Below, piece after piece: positions 54,874 through 64,000 of a stretch of DNA of 64,000 nt. Position numbers and translations under genes: made by a program. The stretch lies in assembly GCF_027595985.1 (NCBI RefSeq), contig NC_073307.1:39879823-39943822 (forward strand). Direction: 5' to 3'. The notes under the pieces are model-generated. The model worked only from the letters and a program-made list of their open reading frames with translations, searched no databases and was not told where the DNA came from. The stretch comes from Sorex araneus (taxonomy: Eukaryota > Chordata > Mammalia > Eulipotyphla > Soricidae). Position 1 is the stretch's first letter. Every line of letters begins with the position of its first letter.

Positions 54874-54944
54874 CCAATCCAAATTATACAGTTCTGAGAT
54901 GAGGAAGACAATTTTAAAATTATCAAAATACTTAAAAATACTTC

Positions 54945-55120
54945 TGAGAGACCAAAGGGATAGTACAGTGGGTAAAGCACTTGTCTTGCACACAACTGAC
55001 TCAGGTTAGATCCCCAGCACCCCTTATGGTCACCTGAGCCTCTGGGATAGACACCTAAGTTTGGAGCTGCACATAAACCATGAGCACTGCCAGGTGGGGG
55101 TGCAAAAAAAAAAAAACAAA
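54945..55120 (+). repeat. SOR-a SINE
   Basis: AGACCAAAGGGATAGTACAGTGGG head, CTCAGGTTAGATCCCCAGC B box, GAGCACTGCCAGGTGGGGGTG, A12 tail. Confidence 0.85.
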
Positions 55121-55432
55121 TAAAAATACTTCGGGAGTATACTTTTAAGTTTCTGAGAAGTTTCAATATTAACGCAGCTTACCACTAAAAAGGGATGTTC
55201 GACAACACAACATTCAGATACTACAATGAAGTCTTTCAAATACCTACTTTATATTGAATTCATACCTTATTATCTCTAAAACTTCCACATGTCTTTGGGT
55301 GCTCTGAAACCATGTCCCAAGAAAAACAACGTATCCAAGAAGGTCGGATTTACCTCCCTTCTAAGAGACAGACTTTCATCAGGACAAAGAAACTTTCTTC
55401 CCTCCGGTTAAAAATGCCGGGCTGGGACTTAC

Positions 55433-55571
55433 TCCACTTAGCCGCTGTGTTTCCTCCTTTGGTGATGTGCCATTCAAACACAGCGTTCACTTTCTTCGCC
55501 ACATCACGCCCCACGTCCTTGAGGCGGCGACTTATTTCCTCAAATACAAGGGTGCTCTGAAGCTTGCCACC
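55433..55571 (-). CDS. HSD17B4: HSD17B4 coding exon: start of SCP2-like domain
   Basis: This 139-nt exon has 46 codons plus the first base of a split threonine. It starts [20 protein letters not shown] and ends [11 protein letters not shown] (human 619-664). This is the first helix and first strands of the SCP2-like (sterol carrier) fold. FEWHITKGG is the family's typical strand-turn. The acceptor is CACTAG and the donor the consensus GTAAGT. Confidence 0.97.
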
Positions 55572-55579
55572 CTAGTGAA

Positions 55580-56350
55580 AAGAAAACAAGTGAGGGTGAA
55601 ATTATTACAGATTATATGCACAAGAGAGAAGAAATGTAAAAACCTGATCATGAATAGGGGAAACTTTTTTTCTCAACTTCTTTCATATTCCCCTTATATA
55701 TATTCATCAAGCAAAACCCCAGTCTTCCTAACAAGATTTTACTCTCAGAAATTAGAAAAAGATGTTTGAAACTAGGAACTGGACAACATATGTCCCAACT
55801 TCAGTAAAAGATACAGGACACAATGATTTGTAAAATGGACTAAACTGTGTGAGCTTAAATTTCTAGCTCTAAAACTTAGTAAGTTTTTTCATTTTAATTT
55901 TTGTAAAGAATGTGTCCTATTTTTACATTTGCATGTAACCTTTTCACAAATCATCAAACACACAGGACGTTTAAATTTTTAATATATTCCCCTCCAAAAT
56001 ATATTAGGTTAAGATTTCTTATTAAACAAATTCAATTACTCTAAACCTGTAATTTTTTTTTTCTCTTAAAATATGGCCTAAACCACCTGGCTAGTTCAGC
56101 CAATGAACATGAGACTATTAAAATATGGCCTAAAATCTGCCCCAATCTTCTCCCCCGCCAAAAAAAAAACCTTTAAAAAAATTCAAACACCAAAATATTC
56201 TTTTTACTCCAAGCAGTTTTGAATCATCCTTCTCTAATTCAAGAATAAAAATCTCTCAGAATTAAAATTTTTCTAAAGTATTCTAAACATTCTTAAAGCA
56301 ATTTGGCCTGAAATTCAGACATTAGAAAAGGACTTGAACACAGTTTATAA
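55580..56350. other. HSD17B4 intron, AT-rich, nothing else seen
   Basis: No SINE or LINE recognised. ATATGGCCTAAA occurs twice at 56071 and 56121 with similar flanks, a possible short local duplication. Confidence 0.45.
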
Positions 56351-56358
56351 AAACCCAC

Positions 56359-56445
56359 CTCAGAGGGAGCTTGGGCTACCGTGCCAGGTGTTGACACAAG
56401 ATCCACATATGCATTGGCTATGACGATCTCTCCCGTTTCCTGACT
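56359..56445 (-). CDS. HSD17B4: HSD17B4 coding exon: hydratase end and linker
   Basis: This 87-nt, phase-0 exon encodes [16 protein letters not shown] followed by a Ser/Thr/Pro/Ala-rich linker ending APSE (human 590-618). [10 protein letters not shown] is the last strand of the hydratase domain; the linker leads into the SCP2-like domain. The acceptor is CTTTAG and the donor GTGGGT. The first residue is Ser where I recall Val in human; using an AG two bases further in would break the frame, so the start is secure. Confidence 0.95.
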
Positions 56446-56697
56446 CTAAAGAGGGGATAAAAACAGATCACATTGATGATTCCATGAAAACATGGCTTCT
56501 CTGTGAAATAGTATAGAGTCATCTGAAAGAAATGCATAATTTTCCTTCAAGAGAAAAACAAAATAACCCAAATTAGAGAGCTTGTAAATTATCAAGGTAG
56601 GTAAATAGGAAGGCTTACTAATTTAATTGTTATTACCTTAACCCTGACTAATCAACCATATTAGAATCAACCATCACCATTAAGTTTAAATACCTAT

Positions 56698-56890
56698 GGG
56701 AGCTAAAGAGATAGTACAGCGGGTGGGGCACCTGCGTTATAAGCACCTGACTCAGTTTAAACCAGTGGCACGACACAGTCCTTGAGCCCAGCCAAGAGAG
56801 ATCTCTGAGCACAGAGCCAGGAGTAAGCCCTCAACACTGCTAAGTATGGCCAAAAAAAAGAAAAGAAAAAGAAAAGGAAAGAAAAAAGAC
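56698..56890 (+). repeat. SOR-a SINE
   Basis: GGGAGCTAAAGAGATAGTACAGC head, CTCAGTTTAAACCAGTGG, CTCTGAGCACAGAGCCAGGAG, A/G-rich tail to about 56890. Confidence 0.85.
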
Positions 56891-57085
56891 AAACCTATGA
56901 ACCAGGCAGGCTCTAAGTAGTGTGAGTAAAGCCCGGGCCTTGGTATTTAGAGGATTTTGTAAGAAAGTAAGCGTATCTAATAAAGGGGGAAGCATGGGTG
57001 TGACTGTAAATAGCTAGAAGTATGGGACAGTAAGTCACATAGGTACTCAAAATGCATTTACTCTATTAATATAAAATACACCGGG

Positions 57086-57270
57086 CAGGGCTGGAGAGGC
57101 AGTACAGCGGGGAAGGTAGCTAGCCTTGTACCACGCAGATGGAAGCTCAATCCCAGACACCCCATAGGATCCCCTAGCCCCGCCAGGCACAGCCCCTGAG
57201 CACAGAGCTAGGAGTCAGCCTTGACGACAACTGGGAGTAGCCCCAATCAAACATCAAACCAAAGCAAAAA
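57086..57270 (+). repeat. SOR-a SINE
   Basis: GCAGGGCTGGAGAGGCAGTACAGC head, AAGCTCAATCCCAGACACC, GGGAGTAGCCCCAATCAAAC. Confidence 0.82.
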
Positions 57271-57274
57271 AGAA

Positions 57275-58300
57275 AAAAGTATACAACTGGCTAAGAATAG
57301 TCCATTTTAAAGCAACGATTCCAGTTTTATTTCAAACAGCAAATATATGGAGATCAAACTCAAGCTTAAATAGCCTTTTTTCAAAATAATCATTAAATAT
57401 AATTTCTAATGTTTCACCTGAAGCTATTCCAAAGGCTATGCTTTCATAAAAGCTAGACACTGCTACAAATGTGTAGGACTGTTTAAAAATTAAGGCAGCA
57501 TTTATTAAAACGAAGTTTAAACATTCACAAAGTGAATACATACATAATACTTGAGGGAAAAAGAATCTCTCAAACAATTCATTTCATTCTAAATTATATA
57601 CAGTAAAAAGCAAGGAAAAGAGAAAAATTTAAGAACAAAATACACTTTAGTAAATTAATTTCTTTTATCAAGCCAAGCATATCTTAAAATAGTAGTTTAA
57701 AGGAAGAGAGGAAGGGAAATATACAAATAAATTTCTTTCTTTTTTTCTATACATACACACACATACTATATGTAAAAGAAAAGAGTACTTCTAGTCACTA
57801 TGGGAGAACTTTAAATATACTGAAAAGATAAAGAATTATATAGAATTTAGCACAGTGACAAGAATTTTATTATAGTCAAATTACCTCTCCACCCTTTAAG
57901 TTTAGATCCTAGAAACTCCCTGCACTATTCTGTCAATAGAATTGGTGGGGGGTGCATGAAGGTGGGGACAGAGGGTAGGGCTGTAATTTAGTCATAGAAT
58001 TTAACACTTTTAGAGTTCATCTTCTTATTCAAAACCCAAAACTTACGTGAAATCATAAAATCAGAGGGCTGCAGAACACAGGTACACCGTTAATGGAAGC
58101 TGCTATTATTGACAGTGGTTCTTAGACTGTTCGGTACAAACCATCTGTCATACAACAACCAGGTTAGGAAGTGTCAGCCTGTTCAACTGTGCTAACAAAA
58201 TGATCTTTAGGAAGCTTACTAATAAAGGCGCATCGGATGATGGCATTTTGTTAGGATTTTTGAAGCACAGTTAAAGCTCCCACCACACCCCATTACTAAA
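57275..58300. other. HSD17B4 intron, AT-rich, no repeat recognised
   Basis: Unique-looking. ACAGTGGTTCTTAGACTGTTC near 58115 may be a scrap of an old hAT element. Confidence 0.4.
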
Positions 58301-58404
58301 CTCTATAGGAGATTCACTCTTATTTGTCCTGGACTTCCCACAAATTAGGCCTCTCTATAGGAGATTCACTCTTATTTGTCCTGGACTTCCCACAAATTAG
58401 GCCT
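58301..58404. repeat. Perfect 52-bp tandem duplication
   Basis: 58301-58352 is repeated base for base at 58353-58404 (units begin CTCTATAGGAGATTCACTC and end AAATTAGGCCT). No SINE or LINE is involved. Confidence 0.97.
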
Positions 58405-58564
58405 CAACCCTGGGACACAACATGTTAATTTTCAGATTTTTTTATGATCAAGACTCACAGTCTTTCTGTCGGGTAGAAAAGATAACCATAAGGGATTGGC
58501 AGACATTAACTAGCGTAGCCTGGAATTCAGCAGAGTTATTTCAGAACAACACTATTAAATATCT

Positions 58565-58735
58565 ATTTTTAAAAATTGAATCACAGCGAGATACACAGTT
58601 ACAAAGTTGTTAATGACTGGATTCCAATCATACTATGTCCTAACACCCATCCCTTCCCACCACCAATGTCCTCATTCTCCCTCCTGGTCCCCTGCCCATC
58701 TGACTCTATGACAGGCGCTTTTCTTCTCTACCTAA
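58565..58735 (-). mobile_element. Diverged L1 3' end
   Basis: TTTTTAAAAATTGAATCACAGCG, TACAAAGTTGTTAATGACTGG, CACCCATCCCTTCCCACCACC. Confidence 0.7.
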
Positions 58736-58739
58736 CCAC

Positions 58740-59118
58740 TGCTGTTCTAATTCTCTTTGAAGCCATTCCTCACAAATGAACTAAATGCTTATCCTATTTA
58801 AATCTTAGAGTCATGTATTTAATTTTTTGAAGATTGTATTTTGACAAATTTGACTATTGATTGAGCCCCTCCCCCCAATAAATATCTAATTGTTTGAATT
58901 TTCCAAATAGCTAATATCAATTTGGTTCAGAAAAAAAATATTTTAAAAACACAGAGGTCTCTTATTTTCCAGTACAGGTGAGTACTGACTGAAATAATGA
59001 AACCGTCTAACTTCTGTCTCCAAGGCTGAGTACTAACCACTAACAGCTAGGTGGAACAGAAGCAGAGAATATATATAGGGAAGCAGGTGGCAAAACAGCT
59101 ACAGTTCCATTATGCATA
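58740..59118. other. HSD17B4 intron, nothing recognised
   Basis: AT-rich unique-looking sequence. Confidence 0.4.
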
Positions 59119-59119
59119 C

Positions 59120-59206
59120 CTTGGTTTGAAAATGAATTCTATTTCCTTCCTTCCACATCTCAGTTTGTAGAGTTTGTCCTGGATATACTGGTTTTGCAAA
59201 ACGAAC
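59120..59206 (-). CDS. HSD17B4: HSD17B4 coding exon: end of hot-dog sheet
   Basis: This 87-nt, phase-0 exon encodes 29 residues beginning [20 protein letters not shown] and ending HFQTK (human 561-589). The run [11 protein letters not shown] is the usual MaoC/hydratase-2 strand-turn-strand element. The acceptor CACAAAG is less pyrimidine-rich than its neighbours but is the only one in phase; the donor is GTATGC. Confidence 0.96.
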
Positions 59207-59524
59207 CTTTGTGAAAGAAAAAGAATATTAGGTTTGAAAATTTTTTAAATGAAACTTCTCTACTTGAAGGAGAAAGAAGATTGGATGGGAAATTAGAGAG
59301 CATAAAAAAGAAAACAGCGATTTATACTGAAATTATTAAAAATAATAATCATATAATAAAATCAGTAGAGAAAGGACATAGCAAAAGTTTATTCTTTGCT
59401 CTTTCAAAGTTGGAGTCAATATATAGTGTTTAATGCTGACCAATCAAAAAACAAAAGCATAATTATCTCAAGTGGAGTTATACAAGTGATCACTGAGACT
59501 TAAGCAGCATAATAAATGGCTCGC

Positions 59525-59642
59525 AGGACTGGAAAGCAAATCTGGAATACAGGAAGCCTGTATCGGTGCCCAGAACCCCTAGCACCAGCCCTTCTAATTC
59601 TGCTGGTCCCCAGCACTACTGGGCAGGCCCCCAAAACTGAAC
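59525..59642 (+). repeat. Diverged SOR-a SINE
   Basis: AGGACTGGAAAGCAAATCTGG, CAGAACCCCTAGCACC and TGGGCAGGCCCCCAAAAC. Confidence 0.55.
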
Positions 59643-59644
59643 AA

Positions 59645-60068
59645 AACATAGTGGCACTGAGTAAATCTCATTAATGAAATCTGCAGTACATAAAAATGAG
59701 AAAATAATGCTATGTTTTAATTGCAAAGCGATCTACACTGCTTTCAAGTTTTCTGTGTAAATATTACTGGGTACTAATAAAGAGTCTTACTAAAAAGAAA
59801 AGCCTAAGAATAAAGTGTTATCAAGGGAAAGACAAAAGAAATATATTTTCACTGTTTGCACAGAACATTATTCACTAAAGCCAGTGGAGCTATTTGACAC
59901 TGTCTTAAACTTTTTTTTAGTGTACATAATTTATACTTCAACAACACCACACACATATATATCTTTGGCATTCTTAATGGGCACAAGCTTAAAATCAATT
60001 CAGAAATACAGAAAATTCAGTAAGTGACTATCAAGTTGATATAGGTATGTTTATTAGAATTCAAATAT
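59645..60068. other. HSD17B4 intron, nothing recognised
   Basis: AT-rich unique-looking sequence. Confidence 0.4.
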
Positions 60069-60262
60069 GGCCACTACAGATTTTTTTATTAAATTGAAGC
60101 AAATCACAAAAAAAGAAATTATTAGCATAAATCTCAAGGAAATTTCATTTCGATTTATCTTTAAGGGCCACTATACATTTTTTATTAAATTGAAGCAAAT
60201 CACAAAAAACAACACTAATATAAAATTTTCTCAAGAAAATTTCATTTTGATTTGTCTTTTAG
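60069..60262. repeat. Diverged ~97-bp tandem duplication
   Basis: 60069-60165 and 60166-60262 both begin GGCCACTA, share TTTATTAAATTGAAGCAAATC and end in AATTTCATTT(C/T)GATTT(A/G)TCTTT, with substitutions and small indels between. Confidence 0.9.
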
Positions 60263-60330
60263 GGTTTTTTTTTGTGGGGAGAGGTCGGGGCGAGCTGGTA
60301 CTTGAACCCAGGATATCATCGATATGAATC
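60263..60330 (-). repeat. Possible SINE B-box fragment
   Basis: TTTTTTTTTGTGGGGAGAGG followed by GGTACTTGAACCCAGGATATC. Confidence 0.4.
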
Positions 60331-60344
60331 ATAGATTTTTTTTT

Positions 60345-60722
60345 CCCCCAGAGTACATTTTTTTTACAGTTACAAAGCTCTCATATTTGAGTTTTAGTCA
60401 TACAATTATTGAACACCCATCTCTCCACCAGTGCACAATTTCTGCCACCAATGTCCCCGGTGTCCCCCCACCCCAACCCACCCCTCCCCCTGCCTCTATG
60501 GCAGACTATTTCCCCCATACTCTCTCTCTCTACTTTTGGGCATTATGGTTTGCAATACAGATACTGAAAGGCTATCATGTTTGGTCCTTTTTCTACTTTC
60601 AGCCACAACTCCCAAACCAAACGATCACCTCCAACCATCAACGACTTAGTGATCCCTTCTCTATCCCAGCTGCCTTCTCCCCCAGCTCATGAGGCAGAAG
60701 CACAGACTGTGAGCTCATCTCT
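60345..60722 (-). mobile_element. L1 3' end
   Basis: TTACAGTTACAAAGCTCTCAT, CACCCATCTCTCCACCAGTGC, CCCCTGCCTCTATGGCAGAC, TATGGTTTGCAATACAGATAC, then the 3' UTR back to GCTCATGAGGCAG. Confidence 0.9.
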
Positions 60723-60744
60723 GGCCCCTGCTCTCTAGTGGTGC

Positions 60745-60894
60745 TCAAGTAAAAAGTCAGGGGTTACTCCTGGCTCTGCATTCAGGGGTAACTCCTGGCA
60801 GTGCACTCAGGACCATATGGGATGCCTGAGATTGAACCTGGATCTGCCGTGTGCCAGCAAGCACCCTACCCGATGTACTACTGCTCAGGCCCCA
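60745..60894 (-). repeat. SOR-a SINE, 3' end missing
   Basis: GGGGTTACTCCTGGCTCTGC, GAGATTGAACCTGGATCTGCC and TACTACTGCTCAGGCCCC; lies only about 80 bp from an HSD17B4 exon's donor side. Confidence 0.9.
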
Positions 60895-60976
60895 TGTACC
60901 TTTTTCAATGCAATCACTAAAATCACTTTACTCTCTAAAACTAAAACAGTGCCACCGTGCCATACTACACACATAC

Positions 60977-61083
60977 CTTAATAGCCTTGAATCTTGTCAC
61001 ATCATTATCTGCAAACTGCTGCAGAACATGCCTAGCAGAAAACCCAAATGTGCATAATCCATGTAAGATGGGTTGTTTAAAAC
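60977..61083 (-). CDS. HSD17B4: HSD17B4 coding exon: hydratase hot-dog core
   Basis: This 107-nt exon completes the split glycine and adds 35 codons, including [20 protein letters not shown] and ending RFKAIK. It corresponds to human residues 525-560, the buried helix region of the second hot-dog fold that lines the acyl-CoA site. The acceptor is GTCTAG and the donor GTATGT, both in good context. The LHG segment and the GFSAR run are the most recognisable family features. Confidence 0.97.
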
Positions 61084-61084
61084 C

Positions 61085-61728
61085 TAGACAGAAAATGTAG
61101 TTAGAGGTATTTTCATGTTTAAAAACCACAAGTAGTCAAATCAGGGCTCAAAAATAATGTCTCCATGGTTTTCCTTGATATGAATTCTATTTTAAGGAGT
61201 AGAGAGAATATTTTACAAATAATACTTCCTGAAATAAGTATGAAACCTGGGGAAATGGGGTGGGGGCTGGGGGGAACAGAGGGGATGTGAGTGACAACAC
61301 AAAGAATTCTTTTCTAATGTTTAACCACTACATAAAGAACTATCTAACTCAGTTAACCGTCTGGCTTTGGCTGTAAACAAAGTCATTCTTGGTGATTTCA
61401 GTCTCCGTGTGGAGATGCTCCTTCTCTAACCCTTCTCTTTCTTGCCCTCTCCTCCAATACCCTGATCTCCACACGAACCGACATCCCCCCCCCCACTCCA
61501 CGGCTCCTGTCCTTGGCCTTAGACTAGCAGGACTTCCACCATACACTGAACTTCAACATTTTCTGAACACCACATTCCTCTCTTCCCTTGTTACTTCTGT
61601 AAGTGCAATTAGGAAGGGCTACTTTTCAAACATTATTCAAACTGCCATTATAAGTAGCAATGCTTTTACAGTACATTATTTAGGTAACTGAGCTAATAAT
61701 TTCCATTGGTATAGATTACCAGCCACTC
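61085..61728. other. HSD17B4 intron, nothing recognised
   Basis: Unique-looking. A plus-strand ORF at 61389-61691 is antisense and featureless. Confidence 0.45.
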
Positions 61729-61730
61729 AC

Positions 61731-61800
61731 CTGCTATGCCAGCAAACATAGGGTCAATGTGTAAGGGATTCCAGTCTCCGCTGAGGCGGTACAAGGCAGC
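61731..61800 (-). CDS. HSD17B4: HSD17B4 coding exon: hydratase-2 signature
   Basis: This 70-nt exon reads [17 protein letters not shown] and on to a final split glycine codon (23 codons plus 1 nt). It holds the hydratase-2 motif GDWNPLH. The aspartate falls at human position 510 and the histidine at 515; Asp510 is a catalytic residue of the human (R)-enoyl-CoA hydratase 2 by established knowledge. Minus-strand splice sites are CCACAG upstream and GTGAGT downstream. The preceding exon is outside the window. Confidence 0.97.
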
Positions 61801-62970
61801 CTGTGGGGAGAGAGAGTCATAAAGAATAACTACCACTCAGTGCTTTCTTGGAATCCTTTACATAAAACACAAAGAAAATGTAGTATGCGTACAAACTTAC
61901 TTGCACATGAGAGTTTGCATTTAATTGTACCTAACTGAAGCTCTGATGAAAAAATAACTCTTTCTAACCCGAAAGAAAAACCATAAATCCAGTGCTTTTG
62001 TAACAGCTGCCACTGAGTACGGGGGAAAGGGAATGCCAAAGAAGAGAAGGGGCGCTGGAGGCAGGGCTGGATGGAGAAGTACTGCCACTGCCGCAGAAAT
62101 TAACATCTGCAGATATATAGCAAGGACCTGGAATCTAAAAATTTAAACACACACACACACACACACACACACGAGAATATAAATGACGCATAAACGAAAA
62201 AGAAATGAGAGGATGATGAAGCTCAGGAAAGAACTACAGGGCCCTGCATATGCTAATCCCCCAGATGCTATTAAACCACTTTGCCCTCTGCTCATCCACC
62301 TAAGGCTGTCTCCAAGAAACCAGTGGGCTAGGCTATTTACCCCAGTGCCCCAGCAATATATTTAATTGCAAATACAAGAATAAAAACAGAGAGAGGAGAA
62401 AGAATATATAAATGTTAACTATCCTCCAGAATGTATTTAATGTCTCCCTCAAAATGGGAGCAATAAAGGAAAAGGGAACAAGAAAATAAAATGGGCTCTA
62501 TATCAGACAGGAAACAAGTAGGACGCAAAGGACAGCAATAAAAACTGAAGTGCTGGAGAGTGATGAGCTGAGGTGGGAGCAATGAGACTGTCACGGGTAC
62601 GGGACTTCCCCATGTACCAGGTCAAAGCACATGTTGAAGACCAGAGTTCCATAAACCTGTGCAACTGGAGACACACAGCGAACACTTGCAGGAACCTAAA
62701 GAGAGGTCCGCCTGAGACACCTCTGTGGAAAGGCACTGGGAGACGGGACACCCCAAGAGAAAAAGAGTCCCACTCAGAGGAGAGGCGTAAAGCCCATAGC
62801 GTTGGGACAGCAGCTGGACCCTGGATCTGCATGTCCAGTCCTCACTGGAAATGACAGAAAGGGCAATTCTCAGCTGCTGGAGCAGAAGGCCCACTCAGGC
62901 AACCCACAGAACTAGGGTTTTAATTAAAGTGCCATACACATGACACTATAATTAAAATTTACATTATAAT
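61801..62970. other. HSD17B4 intron, no further exon found
   Basis: I searched by eye for the expected upstream exon (human residues just before 502) on the minus strand and did not find it. Confidence 0.5.
62147..62172. repeat. (AC)n microsatellite
   Basis: About 13 AC units. Confidence 0.95.
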
Positions 62971-62976
62971 CTACAG

Positions 62977-63226
62977 ACTGGAGCGATAGCACAAGGGGTA
63001 GGGCATTTGCCTTGCACGAGGCCGACCCGGGTTTGATTCCTCCATCCCTCTCAAGACAGCATGGCCAGCTACCGGGAGTATTCCGCCTGCACCACAGAGC
63101 CTGGCAAGCTACCCATGGCGTATTCGATATGCCAAAAACAGCAACAACAATTCTCACAATGGAGACGTAACTGATGCCCGCTCGAGCAAATTGATGAACG
63201 ACAGAAAGACAGAGCTACAGTGCTAA
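62977..63226 (+). repeat. SOR-b SINE
   Basis: GACTGGAGCGATAGCACAAGG head, GGGTTTGATTCC B box, GTATTCGATATGCC palindrome half, tail GACAGAGCTACAGTGCTA. Confidence 0.94.
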
Positions 63227-63229
63227 TGT

Positions 63230-64000
63230 ACAGTCTTAAGTAAATGCCAAGAGTTTCTTTAATAACATGATAGCTACAATCCTGTTAGAAAGGGCAGTAT
63301 AAGCTATGTACTGCAGAAAACTGCAAGGAACTTGTTTTTGCTCTTCCCAAATGCAGAACCTGACATCTAATGTCTGTTTATTCTTTGATATTTCCAGATT
63401 GCTGGAAATAAATTCTCTGTTATTGATTATGAAAAAGAGTTAACTATACTTGAACTGTCATACACTGAAGTATATACATGAAAGAAAAGGAAATTCTAAG
63501 TAAATAAGCATCTCAGACGTAACACTGAGAGAGACTAAAAAACATGGCCACCAATTTTCCTCCTAGAAAAATTACTTCAATTTCAATTCTTAGGGCAAAG
63601 TGTCTACTAGAGTGACACATTTCCTCCCCAATTTTGACTCCTCTTTAAAATGCTGGCATAGAGGCACAGACACCCAACACCAGTGGCTCACACTTGAACA
63701 TGGCTGACTTACCACAAACTGCCGTGCCCATCCACAATCATCTGCTCCTACCGCCCAAAGTGAAAGCTCTAGCTCTTCCTCCTGGCACACACATCCTGAT
63801 CTCTCGCCCCACGGGCATTCGTTCCTTTTTAGCCCCTTCATCAGTTACGTCCTATCAATCCTGGTGAGCATGCCCTCAGTGAACATCTGCAACACAGAAT
63901 CTACAATTCAAGGCCTTTATTGAATCAACCATTGCTTGGAGTAGGTGCCCTAATTATTCAAACTGCTGCTCCTTGAGGATCCAACTGTTCAGTCTTTGAT
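63230..64000. other. HSD17B4 intron to window end, nothing recognised
   Basis: Unique-looking intron. No exon, repeat or promoter signal. Confidence 0.45.

Larger units (their letters stand above)
47397..64000 (-). other. HSD17B4: HSD17B4 gene, 3' part (runs off the window)
   Basis: This is the 3' portion of the gene for peroxisomal multifunctional enzyme type 2, which carries out the second (hydratase) and third (D-3-hydroxyacyl-CoA dehydrogenase) steps of peroxisomal beta-oxidation of very-long-chain, branched-chain and bile-acid side-chain acyl-CoAs. The family order is N-terminal SDR dehydrogenase, hydratase-2 hot-dog domain, SCP2-like domain; only most of the catalytic hydratase part and the whole SCP2-like domain are here. 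Seven exons total 708 coding nt (235 residues plus stop) and match human residues 502-736 one for one, with phases agreeing at every junction. If the human 24-exon layout is conserved these would be exons 18-24 (inference). I found no exon between 61801 and 64000, so the next upstream exon should lie beyond the window. No frameshift or premature stop is present, so this is the functional locus and not a retrocopy. Confidence 0.97.

Noticed and set aside
61801-64000. Search for the next upstream HSD17B4 exon
   Set aside because: No minus-strand segment resembles the residues expected before human position 502 with splice sites, so the intron is assumed to extend beyond the window.

Overview
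This is mammalian nuclear DNA, most likely from a shrew (Soricidae, probably genus Sorex). It is full of two tRNA-derived SINE types that I associate with the shrew SOR family. One is a short form ending in GGTGTGACCCAAAA. The other is a long form carrying the palindrome GGCATATTCGATATGCC and ending in CAGTG-type repeats. The species call rests on recognising the repeats, not on a database search. There is no operon, phage, plasmid, CRISPR array or other prokaryotic feature.

The only protein-coding gene I can support is the 3' third of HSD17B4 (peroxisomal multifunctional enzyme type 2, D-bifunctional protein) on the minus strand. Seven consecutive coding exons lie at 61731-61800, 60977-61083, 59120-59206, 56359-56445, 55433-55571, 54356-54483 and 47653-47742. 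All have GT-AG junctions and compatible phases. Together they encode 235 residues that correspond, without any insertion or deletion, to human residues 502-736: most of the catalytic part of the hydratase-2 domain, the SCP2-like domain, and the C-terminal peroxisomal signal AKL. The upstream exons and the promoter lie beyond position 64000.

Positions 1 to about 47.4 kb are intergenic DNA downstream of HSD17B4, with no gene I can defend. This part is a mosaic of SINEs, 5'-truncated L1 copies, old antisense L1 relics (about 21.4-26.4 kb), microsatellites, an LTR-like pair (15.9-16.7 kb plus, 22.8-23.5 kb minus), a processed retrocopy at 26.5-26.8 kb, and an unnamed composite retroelement whose best copy (39.9-40.6 kb) has a target-site duplication. 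The HSD17B4 introns carry more of the same, plus a 244-bp inverted repeat around scrambled L1 pieces (50.2-51.9 kb), an internally inverted SINE (53.8-53.95 kb), and two tandem duplications (58.3 kb, 60.1 kb).

I see no new molecular system. What is worth following up is the retroelement biology: the composite element, the LTR-like family, the SINE architecture, and several insertions whose target-site duplications can be read directly. In entries below, 'SOR-a' means the short SINE form, 'SOR-b' the long palindrome-bearing form and 'SOR-c' a longer composite; these are working labels of mine.
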